Source: Malachius bipustulatus (lineage: Eukaryota > Arthropoda > Insecta > Coleoptera > Melyridae). Taken from it: a stretch of DNA of 64,000 nucleotides. Position 1 is the first letter of the stretch. Every line of letters begins with the position of its first letter. The notes below the pieces were generated by a model, which worked only from the letters and a program-made list of their open reading frames with translations, was not told the origin of the DNA and did no database searches. The stretch is from the NCBI GenBank assembly GCA_910589415.1, contig OU342631.1, forward strand, positions 54,278,598 through 54,342,597. The letters are read 5' to 3'. Positions 1 through 12,800 of this stretch are shown here, in pieces. The position numbers and the translations under genes were made by a program.

Positions 1-1802
1 TAGTAAGAGAACGTTCCTCGCTGCGTTCGGAAGAATACGAAAATTACGACACAACGAAATAAAAACAATAAAAATGACATCACATATTGCGAACTTTTGC
101 AAGATTTTCTTGAAAATGACTTAATAGACTTGAACTGTAACTGCAGCAAGAGAAGCAGTTTTTAATCCTTACAAATTATTATTAATTTAACGTTCCTTTT
201 TGAAACATAAATAGGGAAGCTAATCCTAAGTTTTTACCATTGAAATCTCCATGATGACTCGGTCAACGAAGCGCCCTCATATAGTATAATTATTATGAAT
301 CTCGTTCAAATATTATTCGAAGAAAGCAATTAATTATTCCTGATTATAAACAAGGTAATAGTGTCATACTAACCTGACCAACTGTTATTAGTTTCGTTCA
401 CCTTGGGGCTCACATCAGGATTGAATAATACGTTCCAAATGTATTGCGTTGAATAGTCACTATTCGACGCTTTCAGGAAAGCTGAAAGATTTTTAACCAT
501 TATAATTATGAAAACATTTACAATATAATAACAATTATAATAATATTATTTTTAAAGTTTCTCCAAACAGAAACCCTGCTAGGGAATCCGAAAGATGTTT
601 GAAGCAAAAAAGAACACAAGGAGAGCTTTATTCTATAAACTACAAGCAAAAATGACAACTTAAACCTACGTTCACGTTCGCCTCTGAATTGTGCCAACAA
701 TAAGATGAAATAAAATAAAGTAATAAAACTTAAATTTCTCGAATTCATTTTGTTGCGTTTAAGTACTCATATGATACTAGACCAAGCTTCTTTTTCTTGC
801 TTTTATATATTTCTTTGTGACTATAATAATAGTAATATAAAAATATTTTTGGGAAAATTCGGGTTCTAGAAGAAAGGAAACATTGTACTTTCTCAAATTA
901 GAACTGCCAACTTCGCTTTGATGTCTACTTTATAGTTAAGGTTAATTATCATCCATATCCAAATTGACTAATAGGTACGTTCCATTACAAATTATGAGAC
1001 TTATCTGTATCATTGTTATGACTTCGAAAATAACTACTGTCAATAATAATATCATTAAATAAGATGTATACTAATATCCAAAATGAAATAGATAAAATGT
1101 TGCTTTATAATTAAATGCTTTTTCTACAAAATGCTTTGATTGGAACAGTCTGTACTCTAATCGATTTCCTTAATTCATCGTACTTTGAAAATCTGTCTGA
1201 TTTCAGTTTAATAATGACACGAGTATTTCCCATGCTGTAAGATAATCAGACGTACATTTGCGTATAGCATAGGTAAGAGTCAATCACAGCTCAGCATGTG
1301 AAATAATATACGAAAAATAACGACTAAGAGCCAATCATGCTCCGGAAGTCACGGCATGCCATAGTCAACATGTTAAAATAACGCATGCACGACGTTCGAA
1401 TACCAGACAACGTGATTATGACAGAAACACTTTCGAACAATCTTCTTTTTCTTCATAATGCCCGTCTTCTTTATCGAAGGTTGGCAATCGTTTATTTAAA
1501 CGCTTCCATATTCCTTGCAACGTGAAATATTATTTGTTCATCACTGAGGTTAGTCCAATCTCTGAAGTTCCACAGCCGCAAGATTTCTTCTTTCTTCCTA
1601 CGCCCTTTCTCCCTCCTATTCTTCCCTGCATGATTACGTGCAAGGAGTAGTATTTTCCTTTAGGTACATTTTTCATGTTAACATAAAAAATATCAGAATC
1701 AGAGTCAATTTATTTTTTTGAAAGAGGAAAAAAATATCTCCTAGAAAATATTAAGGAAAGTAAACAATAGTTTTTAAGGATAATCTTAAAGTGGTATCTT
1801 AC
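1..1802. other. No recognisable gene
   Basis: AT-rich sequence. The open frames are short and uninformative (for example a 76-codon minus frame at 518-748, low in complexity and Phe/Leu rich). I see no repeat ends, RNA gene or promoter that I would defend. Confidence 0.5.
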
Positions 1803-2007
1803 CAATTCCGTCTGCCGAGATCCGTCTTTCAAACTTCATCATACTCCAATAATTTTTTGAATTTAGGGAACGGTTTGTTATAGGAATTGTTTCTCCTCTC
1901 ACAGAAGTCGTCTTCAAGTCATTGTTACTATTTACTCTAATATCTTCTAAGAGTATTTTGATTCCCTGAATGTCTTCTCTGATTTCCACGAGCATTTTCA
2001 GTAGGTA
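1803..2007 (-). CDS. Candidate internal exon, coiled-coil-like protein
   Basis: On the minus strand a 205-nt open block is bounded by a good splice acceptor (TTATTTCTAG just above 2007) and a consensus donor (G|GTAAGAT just below 1803). It stays open in one frame. It begins with a short amphipathic segment (MLVEIREDIQGIKILLEDI) like the coiled-coil stretches in insect proteins that carry DUF4806. A possible next exon after an acceptor near 1740 reaches a stop after about 22 codons, so the gene model does not extend convincingly. It lies just outside the 2092-4002 element. It may be a host exon or part of a domesticated or transposon gene. The splice sites are seen; the family assignment is a guess. 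Confidence 0.4.
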
Positions 2008-2091
2008 CTAGAAATAAGTGCATATTATACAAGTGTTCCTTTTTAAGTGCGTACACTGGCTATCTCCAAAATGTCTCGAGTTATCCCAAGT

Positions 2092-4002
2092 AGCATTTTT
2101 AGTGGAGACAACGTGAGGGCCACTGCAGAAGATACATTAAAAGTTCCCGCCACGAGTGGTGGCCACATGAAAGCAACGGTTCTATTACGTGGTTACCACT
2201 AAAATGGGGAACAATTTTTAAGTGGTTATCTAGTTCCGGCGACGTGATTAGATCTGACCGTGCCACGGTGTGGCCACATCACGGTCACGTGGCCACACCG
2301 TGGATGTATGGTGGCGAGCTCTATCCCTTGTATCTTCGCACAGTCCGCGCACATACTAGTTGTTGTTGGGTTTTCGATCTCTGTCTTACAGCCGCAATGT
2401 CATATTTTTACCTTCCTATTCCTATCGTATTTCTACCTAGTCTTGCTAAATAAAACTAGATCGGGACGGCATGGAAAATGAAGAACTCAACTCATCCTTG
2501 AATCTACATAGGTATACAAAAATTATTAAGGAGGAGCGTGCGTCTGCACTCGCCCAACAAATTACAAACGAACGCAACTTTATTGTGAAACATTTATGTA
2601 ATAAATCGAAATCTTACTAAGCGCCGCCATAAAAACGATATTTAAAAAAAAACTTGAAACGTAATTTCACGTACGGTTAGTGTGTGATAAGCTGTCTGCG
2701 GCAAGAAGTTATTTTTTATCGATAAATATTACTTACAAGAAACGCAAAAGCAATTTTTTTTAATTCTGTGCCATATTGATCAACATTTACTATTTATCAG
2801 ATCGTTTACATAATCTTTGCGGTAATGGCGGCAAGAGGTTTATCCGTAAATATGGCCGCCTTAGGAGAATATAACTTATAAGTGGCGTTTGTCACATTTT
2901 ACGACTATAAAGGGTTCATCACTCAAACCGTAGTGGCAAAACTGAAAATATTTCACTTCTAGGTGGCTTTCGAATAACAAGTGGCCAAGGGAACTATATG
3001 AACTAAAAGAACAAGCCAATCGATTTCTTCGTCACATGAAAGTGATTTCGAACAGTTATTTAAACCATTCTGTCACTATATTTATTTGCAATAGTACCTA
3101 CCTACAATAATTACTGTCGTTGATAATAATGGAACTTGAAAAATGAATGAAAAGAATTTACGTAGGTAGGTTTAGGTTCTCCGTTCTACGTAAATAAACG
3201 AAATGAATGGTCGAAGTACTACCTACATGATGGTTGAAATTGTTTAGGTGATCGTGGTTTGTTTACAAGACCACCATTTTAACCGATGTATTTTCCAACT
3301 GTTGTTTTTATTTTCTATAAAACGTTGTTGAATGTCGTAAACTCCTTTTCTTGCCTGAGATTTTATTATCCATTATTATAATAATGTTGAAAAGGATTTT
3401 AAAACCAACACTGACACTTTTCTACAATATACCTACCTAACCCTACTTAGTCTGATTCTTACCCTAAACAGTCACCAGTAGGTTATTTTTTCTTAAAAGT
3501 TATTTTCGCAAGTTCTTGCCACATTTTGGTGGCTCAAATCTTATTCAAATTATCAAAGTTACTTTTCTTGGTGGCAGAATTGTGACGATCGGTGCTGCAT
3601 GCCACTAGAGTGTGATGAATCTTCAAAGATATTACAGAAGTTTTGAGAACGATGCGGCCACGTAATATATCACTTCAAAGCTGTCGCCACTTTTAAGTGA
3701 TATTTTAGTGCTCTTTGTTGGTGACTGCAGCTTTCACTTTCCACTTCATAGTTGTAGAACTTTCAAGTGGTTATTAGGAGGAAAAATAACGTTTTGAGCA
3801 CCTAAAGTAGCACCAAGATGTTATGAAACTATCAAGTGGCCACGCTGGTATGAATGCACCGTGATTACCACTATGAATATAGGATATACAGTTTTTTCTA
3901 CTGTAAAGTTTTAAATTGAGTGGAAAATAAGTGATAATCACTTTCTCAAAGTTCCGGTATAAAATGAGAAGGTGGTTGTACTCTCTGATGCTACTTGGGA
4001 TA
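2092..4002. mobile_element. Non-autonomous DNA element, 15-bp TIRs
   Basis: The 15-mer TATCCCAAGTAGCAT at 2092-2106 recurs as its exact reverse complement at 3988-4002. The interior has many copies of a short word built on (A)AGTGGCCAC, GTGGTTACCAC or GTGGC in both orientations (for example near 2157, 2190, 2275, 2980, 3530, 3690 and 3832), as expected of subterminal transposase-binding repeats. No transposase frame is present, so it would depend on a partner elsewhere. The superfamily is not assigned; flanking target duplications are not clear. Confidence 0.6.
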
Positions 4003-4459
4003 CGTTCAGTAATAAGAGAAATGTTGTACAACTTTTTACTTCTTAAAATATTGTATTTTCATGTCATTCGATCTAAACTAATCAATGAAAGCAAAAATAC
4101 AGGTATTGATTTTTTTTCAAAAATAAAAAAATTAAGTGTACATTATATTTGATTTAATAAGCTTAATTGATTATTGTAGTTGAGTAAAACTATAATAGCT
4201 GTTAGAAAAAAAAAAATCTGACATGATTCTACAAATTTGATTTAATGAAAGGGCGTTATTGTTTCGTTACAAATTATTGTTGTAACTTGCTATAATTCAA
4301 CAAAAAACTCACCTATATACGTAACATTCTCATAAATGTAGCACGTCCTTTTTTCACATGTCCATTCTTAATTTTCACTGATTTAGTTCTATAAAGTTCC
4401 AATCACTCGCATAAATCCTGATCTTCCTGAATCTTCCAACAATTAAGATGTCTATTGAC

Positions 4460-4717
4460 TACACTATGTGAAACCGCCCATTTCCCAATGGAGTCTTACT
4501 CCACAAAGTTCCAATCTAACCTGAAGCGCATACCACAAGCTCATCACTTTTCTTTCTGAGTATCCCAGACATACAACGACGCCAAGTCTACACTATGTGA
4601 AACCCCCCATTTCCCAATGGAGTCTTACTCCACAAAGTTCCAATCTAACCTGAAGCGCATACCACAAGCTCATCACTTTTCTTTCTGAGTATCCCAGACA
4701 TACAACGACGCCAAGTC
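4460..4717. repeat. Tandem duplication, two 129-bp units
   Basis: The unit starting ACACTATGTGAAACC occurs at 4460 and again at 4589, ending near 4717. The two copies differ at about one base (CCGCCC versus CCCCCC). The near-identity suggests a recent duplication or an assembly artefact. No coding content is seen. Confidence 0.85.
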
Positions 4718-5121
4718 TTCAATACCGCAGTAACTATCTACACCGACTACTCTAAATGCAGATATGAATTATAGGCGTAAAAAAAGCTGTTTTACCCCAC
4801 AACTAATAACCTTTAATAATAATAAAGCTAAAACCTAATCACTAATCACACGAAGAAGGACCGGCGCCTTCTTCCCATCTCGAAAGTGGCAGCTGCACAC
4901 ATACGTCCCAGGTCCGGGTTCGTCATCACGTCTGATCAGTAATTAGATTTCATACTTTTTACTAATTCTAAATAATATTTAGTTACCTAATGAGTCTTCT
5001 ATATCCATCATTCCTTGTCATTCTTCGGAAACTTGAAAAAATATTTACGGGTTTTGTGTTTTTAAGATACAGCAATATTTTTGTGTTTTTTTTCTATAGT
5101 TGCCGGTTAAAAACTATTTAA

Positions 5122-5925
5122 AGCTTTGTCCATACCAAAGAAACACAGAGGAACATTTTGTTGCTGGTTGCCGCAACCTGTTTATAGAAACAGAAACAAC
5201 AGCAAAAGTTCCGTAAACATTCTGTCCACACCACGGTAATTCAGCTTTGTGAATGTTTCGTTGTGTTTATGCAACAGGAAACGTTGTATCTACACCAGTG
5301 CAGTGTATGTTTCTAAACAATGTGGTACGCCGAAGAAGATTTACAGGCAGCAGCAGCTGCAATTGTAATTATTTTACAAAAACTCAAAAGACGAGTCCGT
5401 AAATGTTGGACTAGACCAAGTCTCTTAGACAGAAAGTCACAATACATGGTGTCATACGTCTTTTAAGTTCATTAAAGAAAGATGATATAATAATAGACAT
5501 TTAAAAAAAAATTTTCGTATGAGTAGTACCTACTAATTTGGGTAATCTGATTTGCAAAATTTCATCTTTAATTCAAAAAGAAGATACGAACAATAGAGCT
5601 GCTATATCTCCATTGGAACGCCTCCCATTAACACTTCGATTTCTTGCAACGGGAGTTTCAAGCTTTGGGAACAAGCAACAACGTGTCCACTGTCCACACT
5701 GATAAAAATACCGTTGAGAAACAAAAAAATGTTTACCAATGTTTCTACATTTTCTTTGATCTTTCCCGCTAAATATGGAAACAAGCAACTTATAGGAACT
5801 TTTGTTGCTGCAACCGTAAACAATCGGAAACTTAAATAAACTTTTGGCAACATTCAGAAACAAGTTCCAAGCACAAGCAACATAAACCAAATGTTCCTGT
5901 GTGTTGCTTTCGGTGTGGACAAGGC
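5122..5925. mobile_element. MITE with ~35-bp imperfect TIRs, possible TTAA target
   Basis: The left end (AGCTTTGTCCATACCAAAG) and the reverse complement of the right end (GCCTTGTCCACACCGAAAG) match imperfectly over about 35 bp and continue into AGGAACATTTGGTT-like sequence. TTAA lies directly outside both ends (5118-5121 and 5926-5929), which would fit a piggyBac-type target but may be chance in AT-rich DNA. The interior is rich in CAACA/TGTTG words. The minus frame of 105 codons inside it is not protein-like. Confidence 0.55.
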
Positions 5926-5978
5926 TTAAGGTTTCAAAACCAGTGTTCGGATAAACAAATAATATCTATGTTTTTATA

Positions 5979-6757
5979 CAGGCTGATTCAAAATTGAGTG
6001 CAAATATTTTGAGGGCTTATTATTTACCAGTCAAAAATAAGAAGTTTTTTTCATATAATCGTATGTCCTAACTTGCTTCGTTTTCTAGATACAGGGGGTA
6101 AAATTTTGAAAAAAAAAATCGTTTTTTTATTAATTACTCAAAAACCTTTCAGCCGATTTAAATAAAATTTAGTAGGGTTATTTGTCGTTATAAGGAACTT
6201 CCTTTGATGGGAATAACATAAATTTATTAATTCCAGTGGCGTTCCAGAGGGCTACCTACTTGATACTTATAGGTAAAATTATGATACGCCACTGCTCTTT
6301 TGACAATTTATATTTTTTTTTTTAGATTAAGCGGTCAATATTCTAACTTTCTTGCCTCCTGAGCTTTACTCGTATCTAGCTTTGTTTCCAAGAAAAAAAT
6401 CAAAATCTGTGCCAGGCCCTATTAAAACACAAGTAAGTAATAAATTCACATCGATTATTGAGATTCATTTAATTTAATTCAGGTAGCCCCCTGAGACGCC
6501 ACTGGAATTAATAAATTCATGTTATTCCCATCAAAGGAAGGCCCTTGTGATAACAAATAAGCCTATAAAATTTTATTTAAATCGGCTGAGAGGTTTTTCA
6601 GAAATTGATAAAAATCGAATTTTTTTTCAAAATTTTACCCCCTGTATCTAGAAAACGAAGCAAGTTAGGACATACGATTATATGAAAAAAACTTCTTATT
6701 TTTGACTGGTAAATAATAAGCCCTCAAAATATTTGCACTCAATTTTGAATCACCCTG
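5979..6757. mobile_element. Foldback mariner-type MITE, ~278-bp arms
   Basis: The arms 5979-6257 and 6481-6757 are inverted copies of each other, from CAGGCTGATTCAAAATTG outward to the inner AGGGCTACCT. TA flanks both ends (5977-5978 and 6758-6759), the Tc1/mariner target. It has no coding capacity. It interrupts the endonuclease region of the decayed LINE on the minus strand. Confidence 0.85.
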
Positions 6758-7022
6758 TATAAAGTGAATAAATTTGTATCAAAAAAGTCTAATTTTTTTT
6801 TATTAATCCTTGAATATTTAAGTGAATCATATTTAAATTTTCAATAACATTTGAAATTAAATTAGAATTGTTTGTTTAAGTTCTAAAAAATTATTTGAAA
6901 TTTTTTCTTTCAAATAATTTTTATTTGATTTATTTGATTTGTTTATCAAAGAGCCTGTCGGCTAATTTTCCGGATCTTTATATTTATCTTCAAGATTAAT
7001 TGGAATTCCTACCTTAACTTAA

Positions 7023-7242
7023 TTAGTAAAAAGAAGACATTTGTTTGGGTTCTAGGGCTCATAGATAATACTGATCTTAAAGCGAAAAGCAGACAAAAAC
7101 AATGTTGAAGACATGGATGGCCATTTCGCTCTTATTAGAGCTCATCGGCATGTCATATCAACAATCGCAATTGTCTACTTCAGTAATATATCAGTACTAT
7201 CTATGAGCCCTAGAACCCAAACAAACGTCTTCTTTTTACTAA
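7023..7242. repeat. Small foldback repeat, ~52-bp arms
   Basis: The arm at 7023-7075 (ATTAGTAAAAAGAAGACAT and on to CTCATAGATA) returns as its reverse complement at 7190-7242 with about two changes. The spacer is about 115 bp. Its right end abuts the next foldback element. No clear target duplication. Confidence 0.75.
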
Positions 7243-7248
7243 TATGTA

Positions 7249-8083
7249 CCGGGTGGTCCATCACTTATGTCCACCCCCGAAATAGAGGTTAATATTAAAG
7301 ATAAAAAATTGAAACTTTGAGGATTTGTGTAATTAATATAGGACCATATAATGACATAATCAGATTAATTATTTTTTTTTTTAGTTGAGCCATCAGCGAT
7401 TAAAAACTGTAATTTGGTGTTAATGTGACCAAAATAAATTCGATTTTTCTTTAATACATCGATAGAAATCGATTAATAAACTCAAAATCGATGAAAATAA
7501 ATATCAAAAAACTAATTACAAGCCTTTAATTAAATAAAATACTTAAAATATGGAAATGACAGCTAGAATGATTATTGATTTATGGAAGCAATAAAACTAT
7601 CAGTGTTTTGAAGGGCTGGTATAGCACAAATTTTAAGTAAACATATCCAAAGAAGCCCCATTCGAGTTCAATGGCACATTCTTCTCACTGCTTTGAAGAT
7701 TATTTATGGTAGGTACCTACCCTGATTAGATTTGTCAGTTTTATTGCGCTACCATATATCAATCATTTCACCTGTCATTTCCATATTTTAAGTATTTTAT
7801 TTAATTAAAGGCTTGTAATTAGTTTTTTGATATTTCTTTTAAGCGATTTTGATTTTCTTAATTGATTTCTATCGATGTATTAAAGAAAAATCGAATTTAT
7901 TTTGGTCACATTAACACCAAATTACAGTTTTTTATCGCTGATGGCTCAACTAAAAAAAAATAATTAATCTGATTATGTCATTATGTGGTCATATATTAAT
8001 TACACAAATCCTCAAAGTTTCAATTTTTTATCTTTAAAATTAACCTCTATTTCGGGGGTGGACATAAGTGATGGACCACCCGG
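7249..8083. mobile_element. Foldback MITE, ~340-bp arms, TA target
   Basis: The ends CCGGGTGGTCCATCACTTAT and its reverse complement sit at 7249 and 8083, each next to TA (7247-7248, 8084-8085). The arms (about 7249-7590 and 7745-8083) stay closely matched, including a run ending at ATATGGAAATGACAG. No gene inside. It splits the decayed minus-strand LINE frame. Confidence 0.85.
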
Positions 8084-8756
8084 TACTTGGCTCGAATAAC
8101 TCTCCACTTTGTTGTTGTAATTAAATTAATTATATGTTTTGATAATATCCTTATTCTTCGGATACCTATATAGTTTCTATTGAATAGTTTGATTTTATAT
8201 TGTTGTTTAAAATTTCTAGTAAGTTTTCTTTTTTTTGTGGTAGTAAGAAATCTGGAAGCAAAGAACCAAATTTTTCTTGGAAGAGTAAATGTGTTATGTT
8301 TGCTACCTGATCCACGAAAAGACTTTTAATTATATTAGTTCTTTTTGATTTAAATTCTTGATTAAGTATGATTTTGTTTGTATTTTCATTATTTTCTTCA
8401 TATTGACTAATATTAGCTTTGGTGGAAGTGGAAGTAGAGTTTGCAATATTATTTTCTCATAGTTTGCAATTTATCATCATTCATTTTTGTTAATAAGTTT
8501 ACCAAATCAATTTCCGAGTCTTTTAGAATATCTACTTTTCCTTCTAAATTTATTATATTTGCTTTTAAAACATATTAGTCTTCTAAAATACCATCTATCA
8601 ATATTCCTTCTTTATTGCGTCTTGAAAATTTTTTTGAAATTATGTCAGTAAAATTTATGTCTTCTAAAAATTTTTCACTTCCATACCTACCTAGGCATAT
8701 TTTAATAAACTTCAAATTTATTATTTATAAGTTTCTCAATATTATCATTATACAGG

Positions 8757-9377
8757 GTTAGAACTATTTAAAGGGCCACTACAGGGATATCCTAAACCAT
8801 TGAAGATACGAGGTCGGTTAAATTAGAGAAAAGTCGCGCTATTTTGTGGCCATCTCGAATCCGTCAAAACATGCAAGATATCTGGGACCGTTCCTGAAAT
8901 ATCCTGAAAAAACTGAAAAATCGAGAAATCTTATTTTTGCCATATCTTTCTTACAATTGGAAATTAATGAATAATTTTTCGTAGGCTTACATAAGCGATT
9001 ATGAGCTATTCATCTAACGTTTCAAAAAATTTCAAAGCCCACTAGATCCCAGAGTTTTCATAGTCAACTTTCGTTTTTCTTATGGCCGCCATAGTATTTT
9101 TTTATGTCGTTCGATAAGAAAAAAATAATGGAAACCACAAATTAATAAAAAAAAACAAATAAAAAAAAACTTCATAAAAAAAATTGGAAAATTTTTCTGT
9201 CATACTGCTCGTCTTATAGTTTTTTAATTTCTTTATGATATTCGGTCTAAAAAATTGTATTTTTTTGAAAAAAAAAGAAAAAACATTTTTTTAAATTATT
9301 TTTCGAACGACATAAAAAAATAATATGGCGGCAAATAATAATAAAAAAATAAGAAAACCGAAAGTTGACTATGCCAG
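8757..9377 (+). repeat. Dispersed repeat, partly palindromic; second copy at 44.5 kb
   Basis: It starts CAGGGTTAGAAC next to TA. The block from about 8800 to 9117, including GACCGTTCCTGAAATATCC and ATGGCCGCCAT, recurs in reverse orientation at 44510-44850. Within this copy the stretch 9061-9117 is inverted again at 9304-9377 (both read CATAGTCAACTTTCG, one on each strand). The 73-codon frame at 9325 lies across this arm and is not a gene. Confidence 0.65.
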
Positions 9378-9705
9378 CAGCCGGAGGTTGTCACATTATG
9401 ATAGCTCTTCTATAATCCTCACACTCACACTGCGAACCTTCTTGAGTTACTGTATTCCTTTAATTCACATTCACAACGTTGTCGGGTCCCGACCTATTCT
9501 AGACGATCAGAGGCCAACTTTCTATCTTAAATTTATTGAAAAGTAGTTCGAATCACTCAAAGTGATCGAGAGAACTATTTCTTCGATTAATGAATGGAGT
9601 GAAGCTCTAGAACTCTTATTACAGTACATTCAGTGAAAAAAAAATTGCGTTGTTATTGTAACTGACGTTTGCATAAAATACGAAAAATAGTATATTATGT
9701 TACTA

Positions 9706-9808
9706 GGAGTAGAAGGCGATCATTTTGTGTTGAGCGCAATTATTGCAGCCGAGGCGAAGCCGAGGCAGTGCAATAATTGAGCGAAACACAAAATGAGCAT
9801 TCTACTCC
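9706..9808. repeat. Imperfect palindrome with GC-rich centre (1 of 4)
   Basis: Arms of about 40 bp run from GGAGTAGAAGGCGATCATTT to AAATGAGCATTCTACTCC. The inner arms pair CAATTATTGCA with TGCAATAATTG around a centre of GCCGAGGCGAAGCCGAGG, strikingly GC-rich against the surroundings. A further inverted pair (TTTTTTCCGCAAGCGT at about 9825 and ACGCTTGCGGAAAAAT at about 10430) suggests a larger element of about 0.7 kb. Confidence 0.7.
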
Positions 9809-12800
9809 AAGTGACATATACGATTTTTTCCGCAAGCGTAGTATTGAAACATAAAATTTTCTGAATTTATTTATTTATCTATTTATTTATTACAGTAATT
9901 TGGAATGAACAATTTTCAAGTTTACAATTCTGAATGTTTAAGCCACTGCTTGCTAAACCAGTTTCAACAGTTATTTGTTTTTGTGTATGAGAACAACCAT
10001 GCTCTAAGAGTGCGTCAGATTCTTGATTAAGTTTTGGAAAGACATCAGTTGCGGTGTTTTCAATTAATGGTAGTGAAATTGCCTTAGTATTCGGATCATG
10101 AGGCAGATTTTCACTTAATAATTATTAATTAAAATTAAAAAAATTGCGTTGACGTTTATTACGTCAATGTCAATAACACATTTTGTCATTGAACATTGAA
10201 CTCTAACCCTATGCTAGATTGACAGCAGTCGCCATGATTAGAAAGCGTATAGTCGTAGCAATAGTAGCTACATAATCCGCGGGTACTTCCAGTTGTCCGA
10301 ATTCAATGTATTTTGGCGATGTCATACGTTAATTATTATTATGCTAGGACAATAATGAAAATATTGTTACTAGTAACATAATGAGATCGTTCTACAAGGT
10401 GTGTACAGTATGATAATTGCCGCATTTTAGAACGCTTGCGGAAAAATATGTTTTTTCAATAAATCTACGAAAGATGCATTTCTAAAATTTGTTTTCACGC
10501 CGAAGTTATAAACATCAGTTTACCTACTGGTCTAGCTTATATTCATGAATGTTTGTGAAATCGAGTTTTTTTTGTATCATTATTTTAGCCTATAAAATTT
10601 GTAATTTTTTGAAAATTTTTTTTTTTAAAGACGGCCACATTGAATACGCCATTTTGAAATTATAATTTTTCTAACATTGCATTTATGTTCAGTGATCTCC
10701 AAAACCTCTAATGTATCAATTTGAGTACGATTGTGTTGAAATTTATTGACTTATTTGAAATATTTTGTTGAAATCTTCTTTCTATTTATTTGAAAATTGA
10801 AAATACAATTAGGGGAAAATTATGAGCTTATAACTTTTTTCTATAAGACATTTCAAAGTGGGTTCAATGTTTTCTTCAAAAATCCATCCTTCCGTTTAAT
10901 TATTCCCAAATATTGCATTTTTTAGGCTGGTTTGACTTCACAAAGGATAATTTCTGACCAATTGGTTAAAGTCCGGTTGCATGAGCATACTCAAGTAATT
11001 ATTGAAAATTTGTCAGATAATCACTGATTTTAAAATGCCCTGTATTACCAAAGTTTTGTACTGATATTTCTGGAAGTTACTTCTGATCAATTTTAGAAAA
11101 GTTAATTACTATCGGTAATTAAATAAATTAATTATTTTATTTTTACATTAAAAATAGTTACATTAAAAATGAAATATCATTGAAAATTTCACGCCATCAA
11201 TTTTCAGCCAATAAAGTACGAGCATTGCTTACCGTTGCCACGGTTATTTGTGTATTATATCGGAAATTTTCTCCTGCAGGGGTAAGCTGGAGAGTATTAT
11301 AGTGGAAATTTTTTTGACGTTTAATAGTGACAAACCGGATCTTTATAAATGTCAACTGTTGACTGTTGCTGTTATTAATATTAATCAACCAATGCGTTTT
11401 GTTAAAGTTTCTATTATAATTTAATATTAAAGTGATGTTTTCGCGTATTACCACGTATGAAATCACGGATTCACCATCGAAAAAATGATCTGAAGAAACC
11501 TAATTTACCTAATTTAGTAATTCTATGTGAAATAGGTAGGTACTTACATAATTTTTCGGATTAACTCACGGCGAATTCATGGGGGTTCGACCACTTTATC
11601 TTTACAATTAATTGTATGGCACTTTTTGTTGGTAGAATCCATCTGCTGAGCAAATCCTTGCGCTTTGGAAAGAATGCCATCTAATCAATACTAATCATAA
11701 TTACTATTATACCGCAATTGTCGACTTATCATTATCAAAAACCACACTCGGCTGGTGAAGTTTAGAAACTAAAATTTGTGTTTGAAAGCGCTAATAATGG
11801 CGGCGCAGTTATTAAACGTCAGTTTGGCGTTGTCACGTGATTATGTTACGCCACCATGTCATATTTTTATTTAACAATTAAATTGTAATTTTTCTATTCA
11901 AAACTAATTTTGTTGTGAAATTTTCTTTCCAAATACCACTCGAAATCAAATTATACCAAGAAATTTTGTTCTCGCTTACGAATATTTTAAGAAAATTATC
12001 CCTCGCCTTCGGCTCGCGATAATTTTCAAAATATTAGTGAGCTCGAAAAAATTTCCGGAAATAATTTGACCTCTAGTGGTATTACATGTGAAAATATTTT
12101 CCATATTTACAAAATTTGCAATTTAAAATCAGTAATAATTATTATCTGAAATATTTTTAATCACGTTCGTGCAGCCGGCCCTTATCGGTGTAGAACGAGA
12201 ATGACTCAACATACCTATAGTAAAACGGCATACATGCCCTTTATTATATACATGCGGTATCCTGATATGGAGTTTACATTTTCTACAGAGTGATGGAAAA
12301 TCTACAATTTAAATTTCAACTATGAAAACCACCTGTATTTGTTTTTCTTAGTTTGAAGTCATTTAAAGATTTCTCAGTTCTCAATTTAAAAATATAATTA
12401 TTCAGATAGGCTGAATATTTATATTTGTAGCATTTTTCGTGATCACTAATGTAAAATAAAATATTTTTGGGCTCTGGACCAATAGTTCCGGAGATAAGAC
12501 CGCTTCGTACCCTTAAAATTGATCACCTGTACAATTCAATAAATCCATTTATGAAAAGGGAAAATAAAAATTACAACTAAAAAAAAAAATGTAAAGAGTG
12601 TGAGATTCAGCAAATGGGTTACTTGTCGTGAATAGCTCTCTTAAAGATTATATGTGTTAAAAATCATAGCCTTAGGCTACTGCTAGCCGTGATCACTTAA
12701 TCTAATCAACAAAACCAGGACTACAGCATTATTTTAGGGCGCTAGTATTTACACTTGGGTTTCTAACACCGAGCCGAAGATGATAAATAAAGAATAAATA

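Larger units (their letters stand above)
5930..8756 (-). pseudogene. Decayed LINE: ORF1/endonuclease start, split by MITEs
   Basis: Read on the minus strand and skipping the inserted repeats, a broken but protein-like frame runs from about 8756 to 8086, resumes at about 7020-6785, and again at 5975-5930. It carries several frameshifts and stops. Near 6830-6800 it reads HLNIQGL, and across the 5979-6757 insertion it reads DIICLSEHW. These two motifs, in this order, are the start of the APE-type endonuclease of CR1-like LINEs (known family pattern: a LNIQ-S/G-L block, then a DI-CL-TEHWL block about 25 residues later). The upstream Asn/Lys-rich part (for example SEIDLVNLLTKM) would be ORF1 or the region before ORF2. 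No reverse transcriptase is seen downstream. There are too many breaks for it to be functional. The clade is inferred. Confidence 0.55.
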
